Origin: Faecalibacterium prausnitzii
Lineage (GTDB): Bacteria; Bacillota; Clostridia; Oscillospirales; Ruminococcaceae
Direction of reading: 5' to 3'
DNA length: 64,000 nucleotides
Assembly (NCBI RefSeq): GCF_003287495.1
Contig: NZ_PRLE01000001.1
Span: 310,001-374,000, forward strand
Below the pieces are notes generated by a model. That model searched no databases, was not told the origin of the DNA, and was given only the letters and a program-made list of their open reading frames with translations. Shown here piece by piece: positions 33,320-45,287 of the stretch. The translations under genes were made by a program, and so were the position numbers. Position 1 is the first letter of the stretch. Every line of letters starts with the position of its first letter.

Positions 33320-33349
33320 AAAACGCCGCATCGTACAAAACGATGCGGC
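33320..33349 (-). terminator. Minus-strand terminator downstream of the tRNA region
   Basis: GCCGCATCGT and ACGATGCGGC form a 10-bp stem, followed on the minus strand by GTTTTTT. It would stop read-through from the tRNA side toward araC. Confidence 0.65.
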
Positions 33350-33387
33350 AAAAACGAAAGTCTCCTCGGTAGATATTCCTACTGGTT

Positions 33388-33588
33388 GGGACCCGCGCAC
33401 GAAGCAACAGCGACGAGTTGCGTTAGCTGATTTTTCCGCAGCCCCTTGGCGGGGCTTTGAAAAATCAGAACGCGGCCCCAACAGCTCCTCCCTGTTTCAG
33501 CCACTGGCTGCGGTCGTCGCCGTTGCACTGGGCTGGTTGCTTGCCCTGCCTGCGGCAGGGCCGTGCTGTTCGAATCCCTCTAGGTCCC
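33388..33588 (-). repeat. ~200-bp interspersed repeat, copy 1
   Basis: On the minus strand it begins GGGACC and ends GGTCCC. Blocks shared with the copy at 49690-49866 are GCCAGTGGC, TTGGGGCCGCG, a central hairpin (here TGATTTTTC/GAAAAATCA) and GCAACTCGTC. The order of blocks is the same. Its first 20 bases contain an inverted copy of the tRNA-Ala 3' end. It may be a small mobile or structured RNA element of this genus. Confidence 0.55.
33569..33587 (+). repeat. Inverted copy of the tRNA-Ala 3' end
   Basis: TTCGAATCCCTCTAGGTCC is identical to the T-arm/acceptor end of the tRNA-Ala gene at 33660-33678, but in the opposite orientation. It is 72 bp away and has no other tRNA part around it. Confidence 0.8.
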
Positions 33589-33615
33589 AAAGCCAGCGTG
33601 TGACTTATGTGCACG

Positions 33616-33653
33616 CAAAAGAAAAGCAGCAGCGTTAAAATTACGCTGCTGCT
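33616..33653 (-). terminator. Terminator of the tRNA transcript
   Basis: AGCAGCAGCGT and ACGCTGCTGCT form an 11-bp stem just beyond the tRNA-Ala 3' end. On the minus strand it is followed by TTTTCTTTT. Confidence 0.8.
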
Positions 33654-33658
33654 AAAAG

Positions 33659-33731
33659 TGGACCTAGAGGGATTCGAACCCTTGACCTCTCGGATGCGAA
33701 CCGAACGCTCTCCCAACTGAGCTATAGGCCC
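33659..33731 (-). tRNA. tRNA-Ala, anticodon CGC
   Basis: A full cloverleaf is present. The acceptor stem GGGCCTA/TAGGTCC includes the G3:U70 pair that marks alanine tRNAs, with discriminator A. The anticodon loop TTCGCAT gives CGC, and the T loop is TTCGAAT. The CCA end is not encoded. Confidence 0.9.
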
Positions 33732-33786
33732 ATAGCAACAATCCGAACCGCTCCCCTTGCGAGAAACCGTTCGGATCGTTTTTATT

Positions 33787-33864
33787 TGGTCCGAGTGGCG
33801 AGAATCGAACTCACGGCCTCTTGAACCCCATTCAAGCGCGCTACCAAAACTGCGCTACACCCGG
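33787..33864 (-). tRNA. tRNA-Pro, anticodon GGG
   Basis: The acceptor stem CCGGGTG/CACTCGG pairs fully with one GU. The anticodon loop ATGGGGT gives GGG, and the T loop is TTCGATT. The gene encodes its CCA end. It lies 55 bp upstream of the tRNA-Ala in the same direction and is probably cotranscribed. Confidence 0.9.
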
Positions 33865-34001
33865 ATATCGCGCTCCGCTTCCCTACCGAAGCGTGGCGAC
33901 ATGAGATATTATACGCATGGAGCGGCCTTTTGTCAACCACTTTCCCAAATTTTTCTCCCACTTTTTTGCAAAAGTATGGTTTTTGGCGTTTGTGCGCACA
34001 A

Positions 34002-36852
<2,851 letters not shown>

Positions 36853-36866
<14 letters not shown>

Positions 36867-38910
36867 GGTATTTTCTCCCTCTTCTCTGTGTCTGTGCGTG
36901 GTTCTGCTTCCGCTCCTGTTCGGCGGACGAATCTGCCGTGGGGTTCTCGCCCCGGCGCAGGCGGTCGATCTGGTCACGCAGGAACGCCGCGTGCTCAAAC
37001 TCCAACAACTTGGCCGCCTCTTTCATCTCCCGGGTCAGGCGGTCAATGGCGGCCTCCCGCTCCAGCTTGCCCATCCGGCGGGTATTCATTTTGGCGTTCT
37101 CGGCCTTATCGCTGATCTCAATGCTGTCCGGGATGGCCTTGACGATGGTTTTGGGCACGATTCCGTGTTCCTTGTTATAGGCCATCTGGATGGCGCGGCG
37201 GCGCTCTGTCTCGGTAATGGCGCGGTCCATGCTGTCGGTGATCTCGTCCGCGTACATAATGACAAGGCCCTCGGCGTTGCGGGCCGCGCGGCCAATGGTC
37301 TGAATCAGGCTGGTCTCGCTGCGGAGGAATCCCTCTTTGTCCGCGTCAAGGATGGCAACCAGGCTCACCTCGGGCAGGTCCAGACCCTCACGCAGGAGGT
37401 TGATGCCCACCACCACGTCGATGGAGCCAAGGCGCAGGTCTTTGATGATCTCCATTCGCTCAAAAGTATCCACCTCGTGGTGCATATATTTGACTTTGAT
37501 GCCCTGCTCGGTGAAGTAATCCGTCAGGTCCTCGGCCATCTTCTTGGTCAGGGTGGTCACAAGCACCCGCTCCTGGCGCTCGATCCGGGCATTGATCTCA
37601 CCCAGCAGATCGGTCACCTGCCCCTCCACCGGGCGCACCGAGATGACCGGGTCCAGCAGACCGGTGGGCCGGATGACCTGCTGAGCCACCTGGGTGCTGT
37701 TCTGGCGCTCATACTCGCCCGGGGTGGCCGAGACAAAGATCATCTGGTTGAGCTTGGACTCCACTTCCTCAAACTTCAGCGGGCGGTTGTCGAACGCCGA
37801 GGGCAGGCGGAAGCCATACTCCACCAGCGTTTTCTTGCGGGCGTAGTCTCCGCCGTACATGGCCCGCACCTGTGGCAGGGTGACATGGCTCTCATCCACA
37901 AACAGCAGAAAATCCTCCGGGAAATAATCCAGCAGGGTCGTGGGCATACTGCCCGGGGCACGGCCTGAGAGGACCGCCGAGTAGTTCTCGATGCCCTTAC
38001 AGATGCCCACTTCCGTCAGCATCTCAATGTCGTAATTCGTCCGCTGCTGGATGCGCTGGGCCTCAATGAGTTTGCCCTCCGCCGTGAATTGCTTGACCTG
38101 GGCATCGCACTCCGCGCGGATCTTCTCAATGGCGGCAGCCTTTTTCTCGGCGCTGACGATGTAGTGGCTGGCCGGGAAGATGGCCACATGCTTGACCACG
38201 TTCTGTTTGGCACCCGTCACCGGGTTGAATTCGAGGATGCGGTCGATCTCATCCCCAAAGAACTCCACCCGGATGGCCAGGTCGCTCATATAGGCCAGGT
38301 AGATATCCACCGTGTCGCCGTGGACGCGGAATTTGTTGCGGGTAAAGTTGATGTCGTTCCGCTCATATTGCAGGTTGACCAGCCGCCGGCAGAGCTCGTC
38401 CCGCTCCAGCTCCATGCCGGGGCGGAGGCTGATGACCATGCTGCGGTAGTCGATGGGGTCGCCCAGCGAGTAGATGCAGGACACCGACGCCACAATGATG
38501 ACATCCCGCCGCTCCGAAAGTGCCGCCGTGGCCGAGTGGCGCAGGCGGTCGATCTCGTCGTTGATGGCACTGTCTTTCTCGATATAGGTATCCGTGCTGG
38601 GGATATAGGCCTCCGGCTGGTAGTAGTCGTAGTAGGAGACAAAATACTCCACCGCGTTTTCCGGGAAAAACGAGCGGAACTCGGTGCACAGCTGGGCCGC
38701 CAGTGTTTTGTTGTGGGCCAGCACCAGCGTGGGGCGGTTGCATTTTGCAATGACGTTGGCCATGGTAAAGGTCTTGCCGCTTCCGGTAACGCCCAGCAGG
38801 GTCTGGCAGCGGTCTCCCCGCTCCACGCCCTCCACCAGCCGCGCGATGGCCTGGGGCTGATCCCCCGTGGGCTGATAATTGGACACCAGTTGAAACGTCT
38901 GCTCTGCCAC
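36853..38910 (-). CDS. uvrB: Excinuclease ABC subunit UvrB
   Basis: UvrB verifies DNA damage and recruits the UvrC nuclease. The 685-residue protein has Walker [14 protein letters not shown], the beta-hairpin region with [21 protein letters not shown], and helicase motifs DESHVTLPQ and [14 protein letters not shown]-terminal UVR domain is present ([31 protein letters not shown]). A GTG start (GTG GCA GAG CAG) follows GAGGAGAG. It is the first gene of the uvrBA operon. Confidence 0.96.
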
Positions 38911-38958
38911 GGCCCTCTCTCCTCTCTAAAACCACAATTAGTTGTTTTCTTCTCCGTG

Positions 38959-38987
38959 ATTATACCACAATTATTTTATAAAGTAAA
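38959..38987 (-). promoter_or_regulatory. Promoter of uvrBA
   Basis: TTTACT (38982-38987) and TATAAT (38959-38964) are 17 bp apart on the minus strand. ACCACAATTA occurs twice (38931-38940 and 38964-38973), 33 bp apart, flanking the start site. No LexA-type box of the Bacillus kind was found. Confidence 0.6.
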
Positions 38988-38995
38988 CCATTTGT

Positions 38996-39721
38996 TCAGT
39001 AAGGACGGAGCATCTGCCCGCTCTCAAAATCATAAAACGGCAGACGGCCCTCCTCCCGCATGGAAAAATATTCTGTTTCCGTCAGGATCAGATGATCCCG
39101 CAGCTGGATCTTGACCAGCCCCAGCGCCCGGACGATGTTCTCCGTGGCCTGCAGGTCTTCCCGGGAAGGCATCGCCATCCCGTTGGGGTGGTTGTGGCAG
39201 AGCACCACGCTGTCGGTGCCGCCCTTAAGAGCCGCCGCCACCACGTCCTTGATCTCAAAACTGACCTTGCTGCTGGTGCCCTCCCGCAGCCAGTACGCGC
39301 CCCGCACCCGGCTGCGGCTGTCCAGCGCCATCAGCAGGGCCCGTTCCCGGTCTGCCCCCAGGAATTTACTTTTTAAAAACTCTGCCAGCTGCTCGGTAGT
39401 GCGCAGGCAGTTTTCCTCACTGGCGCGGCAGCGGGTATAGTATTTGCAGATTTCGGGCATGAGATGCAGCATCCGGGCCGTGGCAGGCCCCACGCCCTCC
39501 ACTTTGCACAGCTCCTCTTCCTCCGCGTCCAGCACCCGGGAGAAACTGCCGAACCGCTTGAGCAGGGCGTGGGCCATGACATTGGTGTTCTTGCGGGGGT
39601 TCGTCAGGTAAAGGAGAACTTCCAGTGCCTCGTGGTCGGCCAGGCTCTCAAAGCCCTGCTGGGCAATGCGCTCCCGCATCCGTTCGCGGTGCCCCTGATG
39701 GAGGTTGTTTTCTGCAGCCAT
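38996..39721 (-). CDS. radC: RadC-family JAB/MPN domain protein
   Basis: The 241-residue protein matches RadC. The N-terminal helix-hairpin-helix part includes LCKVEGVGPATARML. The C-terminal JAB/MPN metalloprotease-like domain carries the zinc motif CHNHPNGMAMPSREDLQ. The name comes from an early DNA repair assignment; the true biochemical role is unclear. The ATG at 39721 follows AAAGGAG, and a longer ORF start upstream lacks this. Confidence 0.9.
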   Translation of the reverse strand: MAAENNLHQGHRERMRERIAQQGFESLADHEALEVLLYLTNPRKNTNVMAHALLKRFGSFSRVLDAEEEELCKVEGVGPATARMLHLMPEICKYYTRCRASEENCLRTTEQLAEFLKSKFLGADRERALLMALDSRSRVRGAYWLREGTSSKVSFEIKDVVAAALKGGTDSVVLCHNHPNGMAMPSREDLQATENIVRALGLVKIQLRDHLILTETEYFSMREEGRLPFYDFESGQMLRPY

Positions 39722-39755
39722 GGTTCGTTCTCCTTTTCTCTGGATTGCTGCTTCT

Positions 39756-39832
39756 ATCGTACCGCATTTTCGGCAAAAGACAAGCCTTACCCGCAAAATT
39801 TCCTTGCCAGAGCCCGCCGGGCGTTGTATTAT
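39756..39832. promoter_or_regulatory. Divergent promoters of radC and the pseudouridine synthase gene
   Basis: Minus strand: TTGTCT (39778-39783), 16 bp, TACGAT (39756-39761). Plus strand: TTGCCA (39804-39809), 17 bp, TATTAT (39827-39832). Confidence 0.5.
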
Positions 39833-39888
39833 AGTTGTATAAAAATCAAAAGTACCATTTCATCTCTGAAAATAAAGGAACCAAATTC

Positions 39889-40902
39889 ATGAAACAATAC
39901 ACTGCCACCGCCAACGATGAGGGCGTCCGCCTCTCCCGCTTTGTCCAGAGCGTGACCCACGATCTCCCCACCAGCCTGCTCTACAAGAGCTTCCGCAACA
40001 AGCGGATCAAGGTCAACGGCAAAAAAGGAGCCCCGGAAGACCGCATCCAGGCCGGAGACCTCATTGAGCTGTACATCAACGATGAGTTTTTCCCGCCGGA
40101 GGGGGCCAAGCCCGCCGCAAAGAAGCCGCCCAAAAAGCAGCAGAACCAGCCCAAAGTGACCGTCATCTATGAGGATGAGAACATTGCGGTGCTGTACAAG
40201 CCCACTCACCTGCTCTGCCACAGCGACCGCACCGGCGACGCCAACCTGGTGGATGCCTTTACCCAGTATCTGGCCCAGAAAGGCGAGTACGACCCCAGCG
40301 GCGAGAACCGCTTCAAACCCGGCATCTGCAACCGGCTGGACCGGGGCACCGAGGGCCTTGTGATCGCCGCCAAGAGCTACGCCGCCCTGCGGGACATGAA
40401 CGAGATCATCCGCACGGACCTGCTCAAGAAAGAGTACTACACCATCACGGTGGGCATCCCCCAGAGCGGCCGGTTTACCGCCTGGTGGGAGCACGACGAG
40501 AAGAACAACAAGGTGAGCATCCACGCCCACCAGTCACAGGACGAGCGCCGGAAGCAGATCATCACGGACGTGGATGTGCTGCGCACCGCCGGGCCGTTTG
40601 CCCTCTGCAAGATCGGGCTCATCACGGGCCGGACGCACCAGATCCGCGCCCATCTCGCCTACCTTGGCAAACCGGTGCTGGGTGACATCAAGTACGGCAA
40701 CCGGAAGATGAACGAGCGCACCGGGGCAAAAACGCAGGCACTGTGCGCCGTGCGGATCAGCTTCCTCGATATTCCGGAAGAAAACACCCTGCACTACCTC
40801 TCCGGCAAAGTCATCAAACTGAAAGACCCGCAGATCGTCAAGCAGTTTGATGCGTTGGATAAGGCAAAGCCGGAAGTCCCTTCCACGGAAAGGAGTCATT
40901 GA
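39889..40902 (+). CDS. RluA-family pseudouridine synthase
   Basis: This enzyme isomerises uridine in rRNA or tRNA. The 337-residue protein has an N-terminal S4-like RNA-binding part (VRLSRFVQSVTHDLPTSLLYKSFRNKRIKVNGKK). The catalytic domain has the aspartate in ICNRLDRGTEGLVIAAKS and a late GRTHQIRAHLAYLGKPVLGD motif. These are typical of the RluA/C/D group; the modified position is not predictable. The ATG at 39889 follows AAAGGA. Confidence 0.9.
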   Translation: MKQYTATANDEGVRLSRFVQSVTHDLPTSLLYKSFRNKRIKVNGKKGAPEDRIQAGDLIELYINDEFFPPEGAKPAAKKPPKKQQNQPKVTVIYEDENIAVLYKPTHLLCHSDRTGDANLVDAFTQYLAQKGEYDPSGENRFKPGICNRLDRGTEGLVIAAKSYAALRDMNEIIRTDLLKKEYYTITVGIPQSGRFTAWWEHDEKNNKVSIHAHQSQDERRKQIITDVDVLRTAGPFALCKIGLITGRTHQIRAHLAYLGKPVLGDIKYGNRKMNERTGAKTQALCAVRISFLDIPEENTLHYLSGKVIKLKDPQIVKQFDALDKAKPEVPSTERSH

Positions 40903-40903
40903 C

Positions 40904-41278
40904 ATGAACCTGAACCCCTATTTTAAAAGCGTCCTCGATCAGGACAGAGCTTCCATTGTCCTTTGCGGTCTGGACCATACCATCCTCTACATGAACCCTG
41001 CCGCCATCCGCAGCTATGCCAAGCACGGCGGGGCCGCACTGGTGGGCCGGAGCCTTGCCAACTGTCACAACGCCCACTCCAACGAGATGATCCAAACGGT
41101 CGTGGACTGGTTTGCCGCCAGCCCGGAGCACAATCTCATCTATACCTACCACAACGAGAAACAGAACAAGGACGTCTACATGGTCGCCCTGCGGGACGAG
41201 GACGGAACGCTCATCGGCTACTACGAGAAGCACGAGTACCGTGACCCGGAGACCCTGCCGCGGTATGATTTCACCTGA
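40904..41278 (+). CDS. PAS-domain protein
   Basis: The 124-residue protein consists of a single PAS-type sensor domain (SVLDQDRASIVLCGLDHTILYMNPAAIRSYAKHGGAALVGRSLANCHNAHSNEMIQ...). The GRSLANCH-x3-SNEMI segment resembles the PAS form found in DUF438 proteins. It starts one base after the pseudouridine synthase gene stops, with AAAGGAG before it, so the two are cotranscribed. There is no output domain, so it may act as a small ligand or redox sensor through a partner. Confidence 0.8.
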   Translation: MNLNPYFKSVLDQDRASIVLCGLDHTILYMNPAAIRSYAKHGGAALVGRSLANCHNAHSNEMIQTVVDWFAASPEHNLIYTYHNEKQNKDVYMVALRDEDGTLIGYYEKHEYRDPETLPRYDFT

Positions 41279-41428
41279 GGTGTTTTTATCAGCATTTGCA
41301 GAACAGCATGGATGCACTGTGAGCGAAAGGAGCCTGTCGTGTTCCCTACCCGTGAAGAGGCGAAAGCTCTGCGGCGGGCGGGACATTTACGAAGTCGTTG
41401 ACAAAGCACATTCCAAACACGCATAGCG

Positions 41429-41458
41429 AAAAAGGCACTCCGTGAGGAGTGCCTTTTT
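41429..41458. terminator. Bidirectional terminator after the PAS gene
   Basis: AAAAAGGCACTC and GAGTGCCTTTTT form a 12-bp stem between convergent genes. In 41279-41428 only a short frame (FPTREEAKALRRAG) recalls the N-terminus of HD-type hydrolases; it is too short to call. Confidence 0.8.
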
Positions 41459-41471
41459 CATAGCTTCCGTT

Positions 41472-41855
41472 TTATTTGTTCTCTTGTGATTTCTGCTGTT
41501 CGCGCAGCTTCTTGATCCGCTTTTTCTCGCTTTCCACGCGGGGCCAGGGCCAGGAGAAGCCCTCATTGGCCTTGCACCAGCGGGTAAGCGGGTAAAACGC
41601 AAACGCCAGCCCGAAAATGTACAGCAGCAGGTACAGCAGTGCACTCAGGGTGAACAATGCGTCCAGCGCCCCGATGAGGGCCATGACAAAGCCCGCCTTG
41701 AGGAAAAACAGACCGTTCTGGCGACAGTATTCCGGGAAGTTTTCGGCCTTGACGGCCTGACGGCCCTGGTCGCCCCAGACACGGGGATTTTTCATGACCG
41801 AGTAGCCGTAAAAGACCAGCATCAGGCCGCAGGTGAGCTGAAAGCCAAAGAACAT
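41472..41855 (-). CDS. Small membrane protein of unknown function
   Basis: The 127-residue protein is not recognised. It has an N-terminal hydrophobic segment (FGFQLTCGLMLVFYGYSVM), a polar stretch (GRQAVKAENFPEYCRQNG) and two further hydrophobic segments around residues 50-90. The tail is basic (KKRIKKLREQQKSQ) and probably cytosolic. It starts 26 bp after the decarboxylase gene stops, with GAGG before the ATG, and may share its transcript. Confidence 0.6.
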   Translation of the reverse strand: MFFGFQLTCGLMLVFYGYSVMKNPRVWGDQGRQAVKAENFPEYCRQNGLFFLKAGFVMALIGALDALFTLSALLYLLLYIFGLAFAFYPLTRWCKANEGFSWPWPRVESEKKRIKKLREQQKSQENK

Positions 41856-41881
41856 GTTGTACCTCGCTGTTTTGTGTGATT

Positions 41882-43168
41882 TTAGTCCTCAAACAGAGAC
41901 TTCATGGCGGGCAGGAAATCCAGCGTTGCAAAGTAGTCACGCGGGGTCTCGGCGCGGCGGATGAGGCGGTGAGAGCCGTCCTCGCAGAGCAGGACCTCGG
42001 CACTGCGCAGCTTGCCGTTGTAATTATAGCCCATGGCAGAGCCGTGCGCGCCGGTATCGTGGATGTAGATGATATCTCCGATGTCGATCTTGGGCAGCAT
42101 CCGGTCAACGGCGAATTTATCGTTGTTCTCGCACAGGCCGCCCACCACATCGTACTTGTGGTCGCAGGGAGCGTCTTCCTTGCCCAGCACGGTGATGTGA
42201 TGGTATGCGCCATACATGGCGGGACGCATCAGATTGGCCGCGCAGGCGTCCAGACCGATGTATTCCTTATAGATGTGCTTCTCGTGGATGGCCGTTGCCA
42301 CCAGGGCACCGTAGGGGCCGGTGGTAAAGCGGCCCATCTCGGTAAAGATGGCCACATCGCCCATGCCTGCGGGGACGAGGATCTCTTCAAACTTCTTCCG
42401 GACGCCCTCGCCGATGGCCATGATGTCATTCTCGGTCTGGTCGGGGCGGTACGGGATGCCCACGCCGCCGGACAGGTTGATATAGGCAATGTGCACGCCG
42501 GTGGCTTTCTGCACCCGGACCGCCAGCTGGAACAGGATGGCGGCCAGCTCAGGATAGTATTCATCCGAAATGGTATTGGAGGCGAGGAATGCATGGATGC
42601 CGAAGTTCTTGGCACCCTTGGCGGCCAGCTTCTTATAGCTGTCGATCATCTGCTCCTCGGTCATGCCATACTTGGCGTCGCCGGGCTTGTCCATGACCTG
42701 GAAGCCCTCTTCGCTCTCGCCCAGACTGAAAGTGCCGCCCGGGTTGTAGCGGCAGAAGATGTTCTCGGGCACGCCTGCCACCCGCTCCAGGAACTCCACC
42801 ATGGTGGCGTCGTCCAGGTTGATATAGGCACCCAGCTCATAGGCTTTTTTCATGTCGTCCACGGGGGTCTGGTTGGAGGAGAACATGATGTCGCTGCCGG
42901 TAAAACCGCAGGCCTCGCTGAGCATCAGCTCGGTCAGGGAGGAGCAGTCCACACCGCAACCCTCTTCCTTTAAAATCTGCAGAATGACCGGGTTGGGCAG
43001 AGCCTTGACGGCGAAATACTCCCGGAAACCCTTGTTCCAGCTGAACGCCTTGTTGATGCGGCGGGCATTCTCACGGATGCCTTTTTCATCGTAGACATGG
43101 AACGGCGTGGGCACGTCCTGGATGATCTCCTGGGCCATGGCCTCGGTCAGAAACGGTTTCTTTTCCAT
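41882..43168 (-). CDS. lysA: Diaminopimelate decarboxylase-family enzyme
   Basis: This PLP enzyme of the alanine racemase-fold decarboxylases most likely converts meso-diaminopimelate to lysine. The 428-residue protein has the PLP lysine in REYFAVKALPNP, CGVDCSSLTEL, and a conserved His/Gly stretch (INLSGGVGIPYRP). EMGRFTTGPYGALV and YDVVGGLCENNDKF are substrate-site regions. The ATG at 43168 gives EKKPFLTEAM and has GAGAGGGATG upstream. Other members act on ornithine or carboxynorspermidine, so the exact substrate is open. Confidence 0.85.
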   Translation of the reverse strand: MEKKPFLTEAMAQEIIQDVPTPFHVYDEKGIRENARRINKAFSWNKGFREYFAVKALPNPVILQILKEEGCGVDCSSLTELMLSEACGFTGSDIMFSSNQTPVDDMKKAYELGAYINLDDATMVEFLERVAGVPENIFCRYNPGGTFSLGESEEGFQVMDKPGDAKYGMTEEQMIDSYKKLAAKGAKNFGIHAFLASNTISDEYYPELAAILFQLAVRVQKATGVHIAYINLSGGVGIPYRPDQTENDIMAIGEGVRKKFEEILVPAGMGDVAIFTEMGRFTTGPYGALVATAIHEKHIYKEYIGLDACAANLMRPAMYGAYHHITVLGKEDAPCDHKYDVVGGLCENNDKFAVDRMLPKIDIGDIIYIHDTGAHGSAMGYNYNGKLRSAEVLLCEDGSHRLIRRAETPRDYFATLDFLPAMKSLFED

Positions 43169-43228
43169 AATATACATCCCTCTCATTTTATGGGTAACAG
43201 CGGGCCCCATGCCCGTGTTTCAGCATTT

Positions 43229-45127
43229 TTACAGCTTGAGGTTTTCCCGCGTCGGGGTAAAGGTGGGGATCATCTTGGCCAGCTGTTTCACCACGCCCTC
43301 GTCGTTGTGCTCGGCCGCAGCTTCCAGCTCCTGCAGCTGGCCGTAGAACTGGGCCAGGTCGATGCTGCGGGGCGAGGCCACAAAAATTTTGTTGTGCTGG
43401 GTGCGGCGCATTTTGTCCTGCTCCTCATCCATCATCAGCTCTTCGTAGAGCTTTTCGCCCGGGCGGAGGCCAACGATCTTGATGTCCATGTTCACACCCG
43501 GCTCATAGCCATAGAACCGGATCAGCTGCTTGGCAAGGTCCATGATCTTGACGGGTTCGCCCATGTCCAGCACATAGATGCTGCCGCTCTCGGCCAGTGC
43601 CCCCGCCTGCAGCACCAGCTGGGCTGCCTCGGGGATGGTCATAAAGTAGCGCTCGATGTTGGGGTCGGTCAGGGTGACGGGGCCGCCCTTTTTGATCTGT
43701 GCCTCAAACAGCGGGATGACGCTGCCATGGCTGCCCAGCACATTGCCAAAGCGGACGGCCACACACTTCATGTCGGTGTTGCCCGCAAAGGTCTGGATGA
43801 GCATTTCGCAGATGCGCTTGGTGCAGCCCATGACGCTGGTGGGGTTGACCGCTTTGTCGGTGGAGAGCTGCACCAAGCGCTCCACGCCGTGCTCGCTGGC
43901 ACTCACCAGCAGGTTCTTGGTGCCCAGCACGTTGTTCTTGACGGCTTCCGCCGGGCTGACCTCCATCAGCGGCACATGCTTGTGGGCTGCCGCGTGGAAG
44001 ACCACCGTGGGGTGGTAGGTCTCAAACACCTCGTCCAGCCGCTTTTTGTCCCGGATGGAGCCCACCAGCACGGTCACGGGGATGTCCCGGCCATACTTCT
44101 GCTGGAGTTCCATCTGGAGCTCGTAGGCACAGTTCTCATAGATATCAAAGATGAGCAGCTTGCCCGGGTGGAATTTCATCACCTGGCGGCAGAGCTCACT
44201 GCCGATGGAACCGCCGCCGCCCGTGACCAGCACGGTCTTGCCCGTGAGGTAGCCGGAAATTTTGGCGGTGTCCAGCGTGACCTCCTCGCGGGAGAGGAAG
44301 TCCGCCGTGTTCAGCTCACGGAATGCCCCCTGCCCCGGCGCGTTGGCTCCCACCAGCTGCGGGTCGCTCAGGATCTGCACGGCACAGTGGGTGGAAACGC
44401 AGAGGTCAATGACATGGTTCAGGCGGCTGCCTTTCAGGGTGGGGATGGCAATGATGATGCCCTGGATGTTGTACTTCTCGCACAGGGCGGGAATCTCTTC
44501 CAGCGTGCCCTTGACCGGCACGCCGTGGATGGTCTGGTTGAGCTTGGCGGGGTCATCGTCCACCGCCACCACCGGGTGACCGTAGAGGTCGTTGGTCTTG
44601 CAGACATTGATGGCCCAGTTGCCGGCCTCGCCCGCGCCCACGATCATCACCGGGCGGTTGGGGTCCTTGTTGGTGTTGCCCCGCAGCCGCTCCCCCAGCG
44701 GGTGGTTCAGGAAGAGCCGCCATGCCAGGCGGCTGCCGCCCACCAGCAAAAAGATGAAGACGGAGGCCATGACATTGGCCGAATTGAAGAGCACGCCATG
44801 GATGAGGGTGCGGTTGACCAGATAGACGATGACGGTGGGCACGCCGATCATCCCGGCCAGCCGGATGAGGTCGCGCTCCCCTGCATACTTCCACAGGATG
44901 GAGTAGAGCCCCCCTGCCAGAAAGCAGACGAGGTACACGGCCACGATCCAGGGCAGGTTGTGGTAGAGCAAGGCTCGGTTATGGGGCCACCAGGTGGCTT
45001 CCACGGCACCATCCGCCCGCAGGAGCAGGGCAAAGTAAAAGCTGAACGCAACGATGACGGCATCCACCAAGAACAGGAACGCGCGCCGGGCAAACACTTT
45101 CGGCGGCTGTTTTTTTCTTTCTTTCAC
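43229..45127 (-). CDS. CapD/WbpM-type UDP-sugar 4,6-dehydratase, membrane-anchored
   Basis: Nucleotide-sugar dehydratases of this type (PglF, WbpM, CapD) start synthesis of modified amino sugars for capsule, O-chain or glycoprotein glycans. The 632-residue protein has four N-terminal membrane segments (residues ~15-140), a first Rossmann domain (VMIVGAGEAGNWAINV), then the catalytic SDR domain with VLVTGGGGSIGSELCRQ. The family's changed catalytic triad region is LSTDKAVNPTSVMGCTKR in place of the YxxxK Tyr. A GTG start was chosen for the AGAGGA upstream. It lies between lysA and a flippase gene. Confidence 0.9.
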   Translation of the reverse strand: MKERKKQPPKVFARRAFLFLVDAVIVAFSFYFALLLRADGAVEATWWPHNRALLYHNLPWIVAVYLVCFLAGGLYSILWKYAGERDLIRLAGMIGVPTVIVYLVNRTLIHGVLFNSANVMASVFIFLLVGGSRLAWRLFLNHPLGERLRGNTNKDPNRPVMIVGAGEAGNWAINVCKTNDLYGHPVVAVDDDPAKLNQTIHGVPVKGTLEEIPALCEKYNIQGIIIAIPTLKGSRLNHVIDLCVSTHCAVQILSDPQLVGANAPGQGAFRELNTADFLSREEVTLDTAKISGYLTGKTVLVTGGGGSIGSELCRQVMKFHPGKLLIFDIYENCAYELQMELQQKYGRDIPVTVLVGSIRDKKRLDEVFETYHPTVVFHAAAHKHVPLMEVSPAEAVKNNVLGTKNLLVSASEHGVERLVQLSTDKAVNPTSVMGCTKRICEMLIQTFAGNTDMKCVAVRFGNVLGSHGSVIPLFEAQIKKGGPVTLTDPNIERYFMTIPEAAQLVLQAGALAESGSIYVLDMGEPVKIMDLAKQLIRFYGYEPGVNMDIKIVGLRPGEKLYEELMMDEEQDKMRRTQHNKIFVASPRSIDLAQFYGQLQELEAAAEHNDEGVVKQLAKMIPTFTPTRENLKL

Positions 45128-45287
45128 AGATAAATCCTCTTTTGCATCAGTGCAGAGCCTGTCCGCACCGTTTTTCTTCCGGGAACTTCCACGAAAGGCA
45201 CTGGGCCTCCATGGTATCCATTGTATTATACTCGTTTCCCGCCCCGGTGTCCAGAAAATTTCCATTTCCGCTCTGTTTTTCCGGCAC

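Noticed and set aside
33732-33786. Hairpin between the two tRNAs (ATCCGAAC/GTTCGGAT) as a terminator
   Set aside because: The T run is on the plus strand while both tRNAs are on the minus strand; it is more likely a processing spacer.
38911-38995. LexA box upstream of uvrBA
   Set aside because: No CGAAC-N4-GTTCG-type palindrome is present; only the 10-bp direct repeat ACCACAATTA was found.
41335-41398. HD-type hydrolase N-terminus (FPTREEAKALRRAG) after the PAS gene
   Set aside because: Only about 14 codons resemble the family and the frame then stops; too short to call a pseudogene.
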